DNA from: DASRDR01 sp963812945 [NCBI: uncultured Candidatus Rokubacteria bacterium]
Lineage (GTDB): Bacteria > Methylomirabilota > Methylomirabilia > Rokubacteriales
Direction of reading: 5' to 3'
Length of the DNA: 64,000 nt
Assembly (NCBI GenBank): GCA_963812945.1
Contig: CAWEXD010000008.1
Span: 3,286,001 to 3,350,000 of the forward strand
This document shows, one piece after another, positions 17,801 through 25,406 of this stretch. The notes under the pieces were generated by a model. The model saw only the letters and a list, made by a program, of their open reading frames with translations. It did not search any database and was not told where the DNA came from. Made by a program: the position numbers and the translations under genes. Each line of letters begins with the position of its first letter. The first letter of the stretch is position 1.

Positions 17801-19315
17801 GACCCGCGCGATGACTGTCTGGGCCTGACCCGAGACGTTCACCTCGGTTGGTCCACCGCCCCCACCGCCCCCGCCGCCACCCGTGGTCTCCTCGAACACT
17901 TCGAGCTCGCCGACGGAGATGAAGAACCCGTTCCCTCCGGGCACCCCGTGGATCCGGATACCGTCGCCCTGGATGGGCGTGAACGTCATCGTGTACGTCT
18001 CGTAGCTCGCCCCGTTGTTCCCGGCGTACGCGGGCGTGATCACCAAGCTGGACACCGTCACCCACGACACGCCCTGCCGCACCTGCACCGTCGGCGGTCC
18101 CGCGAACCACCCGCCGTCCCAGAAATGCATGCCCTCCTGGAACACGACGCGGTTGAACGTATGCGCAGCGGGAAAGGTGTAGCCGACCCAGTCCGCGCTG
18201 GCCGGGGCGCCTCCGACGTAGCTGTCGTACTGGCGGAACGTCTCGCCGTTGCCCACAGGGGGCTTGTCCCCGTCCCTGATCACGGGAAGAGGCGCTCCGC
18301 TTCCCTGAGGCGCCACGACCCGCGCGATGATGGTCCCGGAGGAGGCCAGCGAGCCGGGCGTCCCCGAGGCCACGTACAGGGCCTGGCAGAGCGGATACGA
18401 CGCGTATCCGGCTTGAATCCCGGACCCTTCGAAGCATGGCCAGCCGAGGTTGGCGCCGGCGGTCGCTACGTTGATCTCTTCCCGATCGTTCCAACCCACA
18501 TCGCCGAGGTACGGCATGTCCGAACCCGGCCGAAGATTGAAGCGGTAGGCGTTCCGGAGGCCGCGAGCCCAGACCTTCGAACGGTTGGCGTTGGCACTGC
18601 CATTCCAGTGGGGATTCGTGGGAAGGCCCTGGCCCGTCCGCGTGATTCGGAGGAGCTTGCCCGCGAGCGAATCCAGATCCAGGGCACGAAGTGCGTCATC
18701 GTTGACGATGCTGTACTCCGCTCCATCGCCAATCGTGACGAAGATGGTCCCGTCGGACGCGAACTTGACGTTGCCCACTGCGTGCGAGGTTCCATCTTGG
18801 GGTATGCAGTCGCTTCCGGCAGGGAAACCGTTGCAAGAACGAATGGTGGTCGTGCCGAAGACCGTGCCCAGGATGATGGTCTCGCTCGCCGGATCGGCGG
18901 TGTCACCACTCACGTCGACTCGCGTGAGCCGGGCCGTCTTGCGACCGACGTAGTCGACCGGGTCGTTCTCGTACGTATACAGGAGGTACACGTGGGGGAA
19001 GCTCGGGTCCACGGCGATGCCGAGAAGACCGCGGTCCCAGTAATCGTTGACGCGATCGCTCACGTCGATGAACGGAGTGGGCAGGAGGACTCCATCCTTG
19101 ACGATCCGAACAATGCCAGCCTTCTCGGCGATGAGGATGCGCCCGTCCGGAAAGAAGGCGAACGCGGTCGGGTCGGTGAGGCCCTCGGCCACAACGTCCT
19201 GGCTGAAGCCGGAGCCGATCGGGAACGTCGTGGCCAGGGACGTCGTGTGAGTCCCCAGCACGACGGCGAGGAGGAGAAAGGCTCCGATAACCGCGGGCCG
19301 GACGCCTGGTCTCAC
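14816..19315 (-). CDS. Secreted PQQ-sugar-dehydrogenase-like mosaic protein with nested discoidin, PKD and PA14 domains
   Basis: A 1499-residue exported protein. After a signal peptide comes a glucose/sorbosone-dehydrogenase-type beta-propeller (about 42-324; motifs HAVGNVKFASDG, GLRNAYRF). The propeller is interrupted by two nearly identical discoidin-like domains (about 326-479 and 494-647) joined by a run of glycines, and its last part resumes at about 661-752. Next come a PKD domain (759-841), two repeated Ig-like units of about 185 residues (841-1206), a PA14 domain (1209-1336) and a third discoidin-like domain (1343-1499). Discoidin and PA14 modules usually bind glycans, so a surface-attached sugar oxidase is plausible. 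The GTG overlaps the SNase-like stop (GTGA); TTG at 19342 is an alternative. Confidence 0.85.
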   Translation of the reverse strand: MRPGVRPAVIGAFLLLAVVLGTHTTSLATTFPIGSGFSQDVVAEGLTDPTAFAFFPDGRILIAEKAGIVRIVKDGVLLPTPFIDVSDRVNDYWDRGLLGIAVDPSFPHVYLLYTYENDPVDYVGRKTARLTRVDVSGDTADPASETIILGTVFGTTTIRSCNGFPAGSDCIPQDGTSHAVGNVKFASDGTIFVTIGDGAEYSIVNDDALRALDLDSLAGKLLRITRTGQGLPTNPHWNGSANANRSKVWARGLRNAYRFNLRPGSDMPYLGDVGWNDREEINVATAGANLGWPCFEGSGIQAGYASYPLCQALYVASGTPGSLASSGTIIARVVAPQGSGAPLPVIRDGDKPPVGNGETFRQYDSYVGGAPASADWVGYTFPAAHTFNRVVFQEGMHFWDGGWFAGPPTVQVRQGVSWVTVSSLVITPAYAGNNGASYETYTMTFTPIQGDGIRIHGVPGGNGFFISVGELEVFEETTGGGGGGGGGGPTEVNVSGQAQTVIARVPAPLGTGGGLGVVRDGDKPPVGNGESLRQYDSWDGENFASEDWVGYTFAVPQTFARVVFQEGLHFWDGGWFAGPPTVQVRQGVSWVTVSSLVITPAYAGNNGASYETYTMTFTPIQGDGIRIHGVPGGNGFFISIGELEAFALVEGGGPTETVTPPFYEYFHLSQGAAVTAGAFYSGTVYPAQYQGAYFFADFALDWIRTLRADSNDVMVPGSLEDFAEEADGPVSLEMGPDGFLYYLAISANELRRIRHTAGSTPPTAVASAIPTSGLAPLTVNFDSAGSNDPDDDPLTFEWDFGDGSPLDDNPSPQHTYTVNGTYVATLTVRDNQGGVGTDTVTITVGNLPPVATINTPAATLLFKVGDVISYSGSASNSPGDGIPGATLTWQVVLHHCPGGSCHDHPVGSGSGPGGSFTVENHGDDSYFEIILTATDPGGLWHTVSRTIQPQTVQMTLATVPSGLQVVYDGTAGTAPYVRTTIAGSTHTIFAPSPQGASTFASWSDGGAQSHNVTVGTTNMTRTATFGGNLPPVATISTPAATLTFKVGDVVSYSGSATSPPGDTVPGATLTWQIKLTHCPGGICQTQVHASSTGPSGTFTVPNHGDGSSFEIILTATDSGGLAHTVSRVIQPQTVQVTLATNPTGLQVTYDGITGTAPFVRTAVVGATRTINAPSPQGTSGFATWSDGGAQQHNVTVGTANVTYTASYSIVCPVGQFRAQYYNNLTLSGNPVLTRCEAYPLNYNWGNGGPGSGVNTNNFSARWQGRFDFTGGSYTFTTQSDDGVRLWVDSVQLINFWTDHAPTTRTATQTVAAGEHEVRVEYYEKTGGAVLQVSWAGGGSGEANVAAQAQTVIARVTAPTGTGGGLSVIRDGDKPPVGNGDTTRQFDSYDGSNAASEDWVGYTFATARTFTRVVFQEGIHFWDGGWFTASPIVQVRQGASWVTVSNLVTTPAYAGNNGTSYETYTMTFTSIQGDGIRIYGVPGGANQFISVGELEVFALP
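17403..17613. repeat. 211-bp perfect direct repeat, copy A
   Basis: Identical base for base to 17919-18129, 516 bp away. It encodes the C-terminal two thirds of the second discoidin-like domain. A third, diverged copy of the same domain lies at about 14820-15290. Perfect identity at third codon positions indicates recent duplication or gene conversion. Confidence 0.95.
17919..18129. repeat. 211-bp perfect direct repeat, copy B
   Basis: Partner of 17403-17613, with identity ending at single-base differences on both sides. It encodes most of the first discoidin-like domain. Recombination between the copies would delete exactly 516 bp (172 codons) and keep the reading frame, so domain number could vary without destroying the gene. 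Confidence 0.95.
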
Positions 19316-19848
19316 GGCGCGGTCCCGCCCCGCCAGAGACAACCCCGTCGCGCCCCACTGGCATCTGCCTCGAGCTCCGCCAGGCGGGCCCGGTTACGAC
19401 CCTGACCGTCAGCCCGCGCGAAGCCAGCGGCGACCAACTCCTCGGCGATCGAGCGCCCCTCCGGCGTGCTGACGTGATACATACGCCGAGATCGTGCGTC
19501 GAACAGCAGGCCTGGCTCCTCCTCGATCCACGCGCCGCCCTCGAGGAGGCGCTGCACGAAGGCGGTCGCTTCCTTGCCGCACGGGGTGTTACCCCGGGGT
19601 GCGGAAATGCCGACGATGCCGATCGCCACGCGCCCCCGGACGCTGCGCGCGTCGAGCGTGTCACCCTGGACGGCGCGCACGTAACCCTCGAGCTGGAGTG
19701 GCCCGGTCCCTGGGGGAGGCGCACCCCCTGGCGGCACCGTGTCGGCGCTGAGAAGAGACCCAGACGGGCTGATGAGGGCCATGGCCGCGGCGACGAGACA
19801 CAGAACGCGAACAAGGTCCCTGCACGCTCGTTGGCCCATCGATGTCAT
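19312..19848 (-). CDS. Secreted SNase-fold protein lacking nuclease catalytic residues
   Basis: A 178-residue protein with an N-terminal hydrophobic signal (about residues 13-35), a Pro/Gly-rich spacer, then a staphylococcal-nuclease-like (TNase) domain from about residue 52. Aspartate 63 in QGDT aligns with the Ca ligand Asp21 of SNase. The positions of the catalytic Arg35 and Glu43 appear to be Gly77 and Arg85 (GISAPRG). It is therefore probably not a nuclease, although a C-terminal GRNRARLAELEADA motif typical of the fold is kept. Its stop overlaps the start of the large PQQ-domain protein, which suggests that the two are made together. Confidence 0.72.
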   Translation of the reverse strand: MTSMGQRACRDLVRVLCLVAAAMALISPSGSLLSADTVPPGGAPPPGTGPLQLEGYVRAVQGDTLDARSVRGRVAIGIVGISAPRGNTPCGKEATAFVQRLLEGGAWIEEEPGLLFDARSRRMYHVSTPEGRSIAEELVAAGFARADGQGRNRARLAELEADASGARRGCLWRGGTAP

Positions 19849-19914
19849 GATTACCCGCCCCCCGAGGGAGGCAACAGTGTGGTGGTGTTTCCGGTCTCGG
19901 TCTCGAACTCCGCT

Positions 19915-19944
19915 ACTATATGGTCATGGAACGGCCCTGATCAA
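19915..19944 (-). promoter_or_regulatory. Sigma-70-type promoter for the SNase-like/PQQ-domain gene pair
   Basis: The minus strand reads TTGATC (19944-19939), 18 bases, TATAGT (19920-19915), giving a start near 19908 and a leader of about 60 bases. It lies in an unusually AT-rich patch of a 346-bp gap (19849-20194). The rest of that gap holds only the REP-like element at 20117-20211. Confidence 0.5.
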
Positions 19945-20116
19945 GCCCATTCGCACTCCTGAGACGCCATGCTCACTAGGTTCGGCGTTGGCCTTCCAGT
20001 AATTCCTGATGAATGGATTCAACTCTCCGGCCCGGGCAACCCCATGCCGGATCAAGGCCGTTCCCGACAACCGCGACCACTCGGCAGCGCTCAGGTGTCG
20101 TCATGCCGTCCCCCGC

Positions 20117-20211
20117 CCGGGGTCAGGTCCCGGCCCGTGATTCCCCCGCCCGCCGGCGCGGGCACATGGGCGCAGCGTGCGTGGAAGTCACACGTCAAGG
20201 CCCGACCCCGG
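20117..20211. repeat. REP-like inverted repeat overlapping the 3' end of the ABC ATPase gene
   Basis: The arms 20119-20145 and 20183-20209 both read GGGGTC...TGA when viewed outward-in, with about two thirds identity over 27 bases. The right arm contains the TGA stop (20195-20197) and encodes the last residues (GVGP) of the ATPase. Related elements are at 53749-53848 and 60780-60861. Confidence 0.5.
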
Positions 20212-20887
20212 TAAGCTGGCCGTTGGCCAGGGTGAGCACGCGGTCGGCGGTCCGCGCCAGATCCACGCTGTGCGTGACCAGAAGCACTCCCGCGCGGCCG
20301 CCGCGGGCGCGCTCCCGCAGCTCCGCCAGCAGCACGGCGGCGTTCTCCTCGTCGAGATTCCCCGTCGGCTCGTCGGCCAGGATCACGGCGGGATCGTTGA
20401 GGACGGCCCGGCAGAAGGCGACCCGCTGCTGCTCGCCGCCCGAGAGCGCCGGGGGGTACTGCGCCGCACGCTCCGAGACGCCGAGCCGATCGAGCAGGCC
20501 GCGCGCAGCCGCCTCGGTCTCCGCGCGCGGCCGCCCGATGTAGCGACCCGCCAGGAGCACGTTCTCCCACGCCGTGAGCTCCGGGATCAGGTTGTAGGCC
20601 TGGAAGACGAAGCCGAGATGCTGCCCTCGGAAGCGGGCCAGCGCGCGGCGACCGGCTCCGGTCAGACGCTCGTCGCCGAACCAGAGCGCCCCGCCATCCG
20701 ACCGGTCGAGACACCCCAAGAGGTTCAGCAGGGTGGACTTGCCCGACCCCGATCGGCCGACCACCGCCACGAGCTCCCCGGGCGCCAGGGCCAGGTCCAC
20801 GCCGCGGAGCACGTCGAGCACGCGACCGTCCGGGGTGTGAAACCGCTTCACGAGGCCCTCGCCCCGGAGCGCCGCCGGGCCGGCCAT
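20195..20887 (-). CDS. ABC transporter ATP-binding protein, MacB/LolD type
   Basis: A 230-residue ATPase with Walker A GRSGSGKST (about 40-48), Q-loop FQAYNLIPELT, signature LSGGEQQRV, Walker B VILADEPTGNLD and H-loop VTHS. The NLD/LSGGEQQ form is typical of the LolCDE/MacB group, which extracts or exports lipids, lipoproteins or small molecules by mechanotransmission. It starts four bases after the stop of the permease gene and is the last gene of the ketosynthase operon, so it probably powers export of that operon's product. The final codons lie in a REP-like element. Confidence 0.92.
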   Translation of the reverse strand: MAGPAALRGEGLVKRFHTPDGRVLDVLRGVDLALAPGELVAVVGRSGSGKSTLLNLLGCLDRSDGGALWFGDERLTGAGRRALARFRGQHLGFVFQAYNLIPELTAWENVLLAGRYIGRPRAETEAAARGLLDRLGVSERAAQYPPALSGGEQQRVAFCRAVLNDPAVILADEPTGNLDEENAAVLLAELRERARGGRAGVLLVTHSVDLARTADRVLTLANGQLTGVGP

Positions 20888-20891
20888 CGGC

Positions 20892-22094
20892 TCAGGCGCC
20901 CCGCCGGATCGCGTCGGCTGGCGGCATCCGGAGAATCCGGGCCGTCGCGTAGACGCCGGCGATGGCGCCGAGCGCGACGGCGAACGCGAGGGCGAACGCC
21001 ACGAGACGGCCGGAAAAGAGGAACAGCTGCTGCCCCGACCGCGCGGCATTCGCGTTCACCACGGTCCCGGCGAGGATGGCGAGGACGGTCCCCAGGACGC
21101 TGCCACCCAGGCTCACGGCGAGGCTTTCCCGAAGGACCTCGCCGAAGAGCTGGAGATCGGTGGCGCCCAGGGCCTGCTTGATCCCGAAGTCCCGGATGCG
21201 CTCGAACGTGGCCGCCGCGACCGTGTTCGACAGGGAGAGCCCCCCGATCAGGAGCCCGATCCCGGCGATCCCCGCCATCAGCCAGGTGAAGAACGCCGTG
21301 GACCCCTCGAGCTGTCGCGCGATCTCGCCCGGTGCGGCGACGTTGACGCCGGCCACCTCCTGGCGGATCCGCGCCGCGAGGCCATCCGGCTCCACTCCGT
21401 CGACCCAGCCCACCGCCGCGCCGGTGTTGAGGTCCGTCCGCGCCAGGGCCCCACCCGATCCGAACAGGGCACGGAGGGTCGGATCGAGGGCCAGCCAAAG
21501 CTCGCGGGCGTCCTCGATCGGGACGATCGCAAAGCGGTCGGGCGCCGTGAGCAGGCGCTCCAGGACGCCGGTCACTTCGAAGTCGCGCTCACCGATCCGG
21601 AGGCGGGATCCCGGGCGAAGCCCGCGGCCCGCAGCGAGCTCGGCCCCGACCACCACCCGCCCTCGCTCGTCCTTCGCCAGATCCCTGCCGCTCGCGATCG
21701 GGAGCTTTGGATAGTTGCGGTTTGGCCCCGGAACGCCGAGGTCGACTCCCAGCACCAGCTCCTGGTTCACCGAGAAGAGCTCCGAGGTGCCCGGGTTCAA
21801 CGGCAGCGTCACTTGGGCCTGGACGAGGGCGACGCCCGGAACGCGCCGGATCGCCTCGATGGTCCGCCACGGCAGGACTCCCCCCGCCGTGAAGCCGGCG
21901 CCGGTGCCGAGCCCTGCGCCGGCGACGGAGATCTGGCCCAGGACGAACCGGTGCCCGCCGTCGATGAACCGGCTGATGCGGTCGGCGAGCGCCGCGAGTG
22001 CCACGAGGCCGGCCATCCCGACGGCGATGCCGGCGACGGCGAAGCCGTAGCCGCGCGGCAGGAGGCGCCGGCGCGCCGCGCCCCTGCCGGTCAC
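20892..22094 (-). CDS. ABC transporter permease, FtsX/MacB type
   Basis: A 400-residue permease with an N-terminal transmembrane segment (about 15-40), a periplasmic MacB-PCD-like domain of about 220 residues, and three C-terminal transmembrane segments, the FtsX-fold layout. The stretch ERIRDFGIKQALGATDLQL is the usual cytoplasmic coupling loop before the last helices. It pairs with the adjacent ATPase. The GTG at 22094 makes a GTGA overlap with the flavoprotein stop; the in-frame GTG at 22097 is equally possible. Confidence 0.88.
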   Translation of the reverse strand: MTGRGAARRRLLPRGYGFAVAGIAVGMAGLVALAALADRISRFIDGGHRFVLGQISVAGAGLGTGAGFTAGGVLPWRTIEAIRRVPGVALVQAQVTLPLNPGTSELFSVNQELVLGVDLGVPGPNRNYPKLPIASGRDLAKDERGRVVVGAELAAGRGLRPGSRLRIGERDFEVTGVLERLLTAPDRFAIVPIEDARELWLALDPTLRALFGSGGALARTDLNTGAAVGWVDGVEPDGLAARIRQEVAGVNVAAPGEIARQLEGSTAFFTWLMAGIAGIGLLIGGLSLSNTVAAATFERIRDFGIKQALGATDLQLFGEVLRESLAVSLGGSVLGTVLAILAGTVVNANAARSGQQLFLFSGRLVAFALAFAVALGAIAGVYATARILRMPPADAIRRGA

Positions 22095-23377
22095 CACTTG
22101 AGGTGGGATTCCACCGGGAGCCCGAGCCGACGGCGCCGCGCGCGGGCCACGCGCACGGCCAGCCGCACGATCGCGAGCCGCGCGCGGAGCCAGAGCGGCT
22201 GATCGAGGAACGCCCCGCCTGTGAAAACCGTGGTGACGGCGTCCTTCAGGGTGGGAGGCGGCCGCGGCGCGAAGAACACGTCGAGGAAGGCCGGGTCGTA
22301 GTACCGCTCGATGAACTCGAAGAAGAGGGCGGTGCCCGTCTCCACCCGGCGGCGGTACTCGTGGAAGCGCGCGGCGCGGAACTCTCCGTCACGGAACGCA
22401 CGCACGATCACCTCGGCGACGAGCTCGGCCGACTGCATCGCCACGTAGACCCCGGTGGAGAAGACCGGGTCGATGAAGACCACCGCGTCGCCGATGGCCA
22501 CGAAGCGGTCTCCGATGGCCGGCTCGGTCCGGTAGGAGAAGTTCGCCACGGAGTGCACGGCGGTGACCCGCGTCGCGCCGGCCAGCCCGCTGGCGACGGT
22601 CGGGGACGCCGCCACCATCTCCTCGAAGAACTCCTCGAGGCTGCCGCGCCGGTGCTTGAGGGCGCGCTGATGCAGGACGACCCCCACGCTGACCAGGTCA
22701 CCCGTGAACGGGATCCACCAGAACCAGCCGTGCTCGAAGAGGTGCGCCTGGAGGTGTCCTTCCATCCGCCCGGCCAAGCGCCGCGCGCCCCGGTAGTGGG
22801 CGAAGAGGGCCGCCTTGCCCAGGTCGGGCATGGGCACGCGCCGGCCCAGACGCGAGGCGAGCAGCGCGTCACGCCCGCTGGCGTCGACGAGGAACCTGGC
22901 CTCCACCTCCTCCGCCGCTCCGTCGGCCCTCTGGACGGCGAGTTGCACGCCTTGGCCGTGAATGGTCAGATCCCGCACCTCGACCCCCTCGCGGACGGTC
23001 GCGCCCTCCTTGGCGGCATGATCCAGGAGGATGCGGTCGAAGTCGGCCCGAGGGACGTTGAAGGCGTGGTCTTCCCATCCCGGGCCACGGCGGAAGTTCA
23101 GCGTCACCTGCCGGCCGTCGGTCTCCTCGGCGAAGATCGCGCCGTTCTTCCGCTGGAAGCCCGCGGCTTCCAGCCGCTCCCGAACTCCCAGCCGGTCGAA
23201 GAGCGGCATGCTCGCGGGCAAGAGCGACTCGCCGACATGGAAGCGCGGGAATCGCTCGCGCTCGAAGCAAACGACCGAGAGACCGGCCCGCGCGAGGAAG
23301 GCGGACACCGTCGCCCCCGCGGGGCCCCCGCCCACGACCGCGACATCGCACGGAGCCGTCACGGGGTGTTCCTTCAC
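22091..23377 (-). CDS. Flavin-dependent halogenase-like FAD oxidoreductase
   Basis: A 428-residue FAD enzyme. It has the dinucleotide-binding motif GGGPAG (16-21), an FERERFPRFHVGESLLP segment, and the second FAD motif GDAVVFIDPVFSTGV. It also carries WFWWIP (218-223), a match to the WxWxIP motif that marks flavin-dependent halogenases, and a lysine in KNGAIF (Lys77) where halogenases keep their catalytic Lys. Related family members act as plain monooxygenases or reductases, so halogenation is likely but unproven. It is translationally coupled to the glycosyltransferase (GTGA) in a ketosynthase operon, where it would tailor the product. No flavin reductase gene is nearby. Confidence 0.82.
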   Translation of the reverse strand: MKEHPVTAPCDVAVVGGGPAGATVSAFLARAGLSVVCFERERFPRFHVGESLLPASMPLFDRLGVRERLEAAGFQRKNGAIFAEETDGRQVTLNFRRGPGWEDHAFNVPRADFDRILLDHAAKEGATVREGVEVRDLTIHGQGVQLAVQRADGAAEEVEARFLVDASGRDALLASRLGRRVPMPDLGKAALFAHYRGARRLAGRMEGHLQAHLFEHGWFWWIPFTGDLVSVGVVLHQRALKHRRGSLEEFFEEMVAASPTVASGLAGATRVTAVHSVANFSYRTEPAIGDRFVAIGDAVVFIDPVFSTGVYVAMQSAELVAEVIVRAFRDGEFRAARFHEYRRRVETGTALFFEFIERYYDPAFLDVFFAPRPPPTLKDAVTTVFTGGAFLDQPLWLRARLAIVRLAVRVARARRRRLGLPVESHLKW

Positions 23378-24144
23378 CTCGAAGCCCTCGGTAGCCCGGG
23401 CAGGTCCCCCGCCAGGCGGGGGCCCGCCGCGACGGGCGTCGGCCGGACCTCGGCCGCTGACCCACTGGGCCCTGGCCAGACGCGAGCCAGGTACCACGCG
23501 ATCCGGGCGACGTCCGTCACCGCGTGGAAGCGGCTCTGACGCCCCACGGGGTAGACCGATCGGATCGGCACCGAGATGAACCGGTATCCCCTCCGGGCCG
23601 CCTGGACCAGGGCCTCCGTCTCGAGGACGAAACGCCCCTCGCGCAGCGCGACGTCGCGCAGGAAGCGGCCCGGATAGATCCGGAACCCGCACTGGCTGTC
23701 CGAGATCGGCGCCGGAATGATCGAGCCGAGAGCTCGGTCCGCCGCGCGGATCGCCATCCGCCGGAGTGTCGGGATCGGATCGCCGGTCCCGCGGGCGAAT
23801 CGATCCCCCAGAACGAGCGCGTCCGGGGCCTGGCGATGGGCCATGAGCAGGCGCGGCAGGTCTCGTGGGTCGTGCTGGCCGTCCCCGTCGAGGGTCACGA
23901 CCGCGGAAGCCCCGCGTCGAAGCGCCGCCGCGAACCCCGTCCGCAGGGCCGCGCCCTTGCCCTCGCGGCGCGCGTGGCGCAGGATGTCCACCGCGCCGGC
24001 CCGGTCCGCTGCGCTCCCGCTCCCATCGGTCGAGCCGTCGTCCACCACGATGACGGGGCAATGCGCCCGCAACGCCGCGACCACGCTCCCCACGGTGGCG
24101 ACCTCGTCGAAGACCGGAACCACGGCCCAGAGCCCCGTCGTCAC
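23374..24144 (-). CDS. Family 2 glycosyltransferase, polyprenyl-phosphate-glycosyltransferase-like
   Basis: A 256-residue GT-A enzyme with VVDDGSTDGS, the DxD-containing motif LDGDGQHDP, and a QCGFRIY motif near the acceptor site, as in dolichyl-phosphate glucosyl/mannosyl transferases. There is no C-terminal transmembrane anchor. The start is a GTG overlapping the ketosynthase-like stop (GTGA). In aryl-polyene-type clusters a GT2 enzyme together with an LpxL-like acyltransferase attaches the chain to a carrier. Both activities are present here as separate genes, which suggests a glycosylated end product. Confidence 0.87.
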   Translation of the reverse strand: MTTGLWAVVPVFDEVATVGSVVAALRAHCPVIVVDDGSTDGSGSAADRAGAVDILRHARREGKGAALRTGFAAALRRGASAVVTLDGDGQHDPRDLPRLLMAHRQAPDALVLGDRFARGTGDPIPTLRRMAIRAADRALGSIIPAPISDSQCGFRIYPGRFLRDVALREGRFVLETEALVQAARRGYRFISVPIRSVYPVGRQSRFHAVTDVARIAWYLARVWPGPSGSAAEVRPTPVAAGPRLAGDLPGLPRASR

Positions 24145-25406
24145 GCGGCCGCCCCCCGCCGCTCCTGCCAGGGTCGCAGCACCAGCGCCACGTGACTCCC
24201 CCCGCGGGCGAGCCCGTGGACCAGCGCGGTTCGCGGGGCGCCGACGGATCGGCTCTTTGCCGGGTCCGTGACGAACCGGAGATCCCGTCGAATCGGCTCG
24301 GCCAGGTCGGGGAGCGCGGGCACCGGGGAGCCCGCCACGGCGAGCGCCGCCGCCGCCGCACGCAGCGCGCCGAGTCCCGCGTGCTCGCCTACCAGCGGCG
24401 TGAGCGCGGTCAGGCGCGCGCGCCCGGACCCGAGGGCCCGGCCCACGAGATCCAGCTCGCACGCGTCATGGGCCGGGTGACCCGACCCGGTGAGGTAGGC
24501 CGCCTCCACGCTGCCTGCCGTGGCCCCGGCCGCTTCGAGAGCGCGGCGGATCACCCGCGGGTCGCGCCGTCCGGGCGCCGGGAACCCGTGGGCGCCTGAT
24601 GGGAGAGTGCCCCAGGCCGCACCCGAGAGCTCCGCGTAGACGCGAGCGCCTCGGGCGAGGGCGGCCTCCGCCCGCTCGAGGATCAGAAACGTCGCGCCCT
24701 CGCCCAGGACGGTGCCGCTCGCCCGGCGGTCGAAGGGCCAGCAGCCCTCGGGCCCGGGCTCCGTCCGCGAGACGGTTCCCAGCCGGCCCAGCTCGCGGTA
24801 GAGGATCGCCGGGAGCTCGTCGCTTCCACCCGCCAGGACCACCCCCGCGCGCCCCGCGGCGATCAGTGCGGCGCCGCGCGCCACCGCGAGCTCGCCCGCC
24901 ACGTCCACCTCGTTCAGCGTGAGCAGGGGTCCACGCACGCCGACCGCGATCGCCACCTGCGCGGCCATCGCGTTCATCACGGTGTTCGGAAAGACGAGGG
25001 GCGAGAGGCCAAGCGCCCCGCGCTCGAGGAACCCGAGCGCGAAGGTCTCCGACGAGCGGAAGTCTCCCCAGTGGGACCCCAGAACGAGCCCCGCCGCCGT
25101 CAGCTGCCCGGGCTGGAGACCCGCGTCCGCCAGGGCGAGCCGGGCAGCCACGAGCGCCAGCTGGCTGGCGCGCGTCAGCCGGCGCGCTTCCCCATCCTGA
25201 AGGTGTCCCGCGAGGTCGCCGGCCTCACCACCCAGCCGGCTCGCGCAGCCGTCGGTCGGGAAGGCCTGGACGGGCCCGATTGCCGGAAGGCTCCGGGCGA
25301 GCGCCGCACCGAGCGCCGGACCGTCACGGGCGCCCAGCGCGCTCACGCTGCCGACGCCGGTCACGGCGATCCGCGGCGGGGCAACGTTCCCGGGCTCAGC
25401 TGGCAT
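24141..25406 (-). CDS. Catalytically degenerate ketosynthase (chain-length-factor-like)
   Basis: A 421-residue protein with the full thiolase-fold ketosynthase length and structural motifs (VLAGGSDELP, GTVLGEGATFLILE). The active-site Cys is replaced by Asp168 (NEVDVAGE instead of TACASG), the first catalytic His motif HGTGT is GSGHP, and the KxxxGH motif is altered to PLVGEH. It cannot condense in the normal way. In type II PKS and aryl-polyene systems such subunits are chain-length factors that dimerise with an active ketosynthase. The likely partner is encoded directly upstream, with the two genes overlapping by 11 bases. Confidence 0.87.
   Translation of the reverse strand: MPAEPGNVAPPRIAVTGVGSVSALGARDGPALGAALARSLPAIGPVQAFPTDGCASRLGGEAGDLAGHLQDGEARRLTRASQLALVAARLALADAGLQPGQLTAAGLVLGSHWGDFRSSETFALGFLERGALGLSPLVFPNTVMNAMAAQVAIAVGVRGPLLTLNEVDVAGELAVARGAALIAAGRAGVVLAGGSDELPAILYRELGRLGTVSRTEPGPEGCWPFDRRASGTVLGEGATFLILERAEAALARGARVYAELSGAAWGTLPSGAHGFPAPGRRDPRVIRRALEAAGATAGSVEAAYLTGSGHPAHDACELDLVGRALGSGRARLTALTPLVGEHAGLGALRAAAAALAVAGSPVPALPDLAEPIRRDLRFVTDPAKSRSVGAPRTALVHGLARGGSHVALVLRPWQERRGAAA

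Noticed and set aside
15059-19405. Very long open frame on the plus strand opposite the PQQ-domain gene
   Set aside because: It is the antisense shadow of the minus-strand gene, whose frame shows a signal peptide and clear domains. The plus translation is Arg/Val/His-rich without domains; such shadows are common in high-GC DNA.
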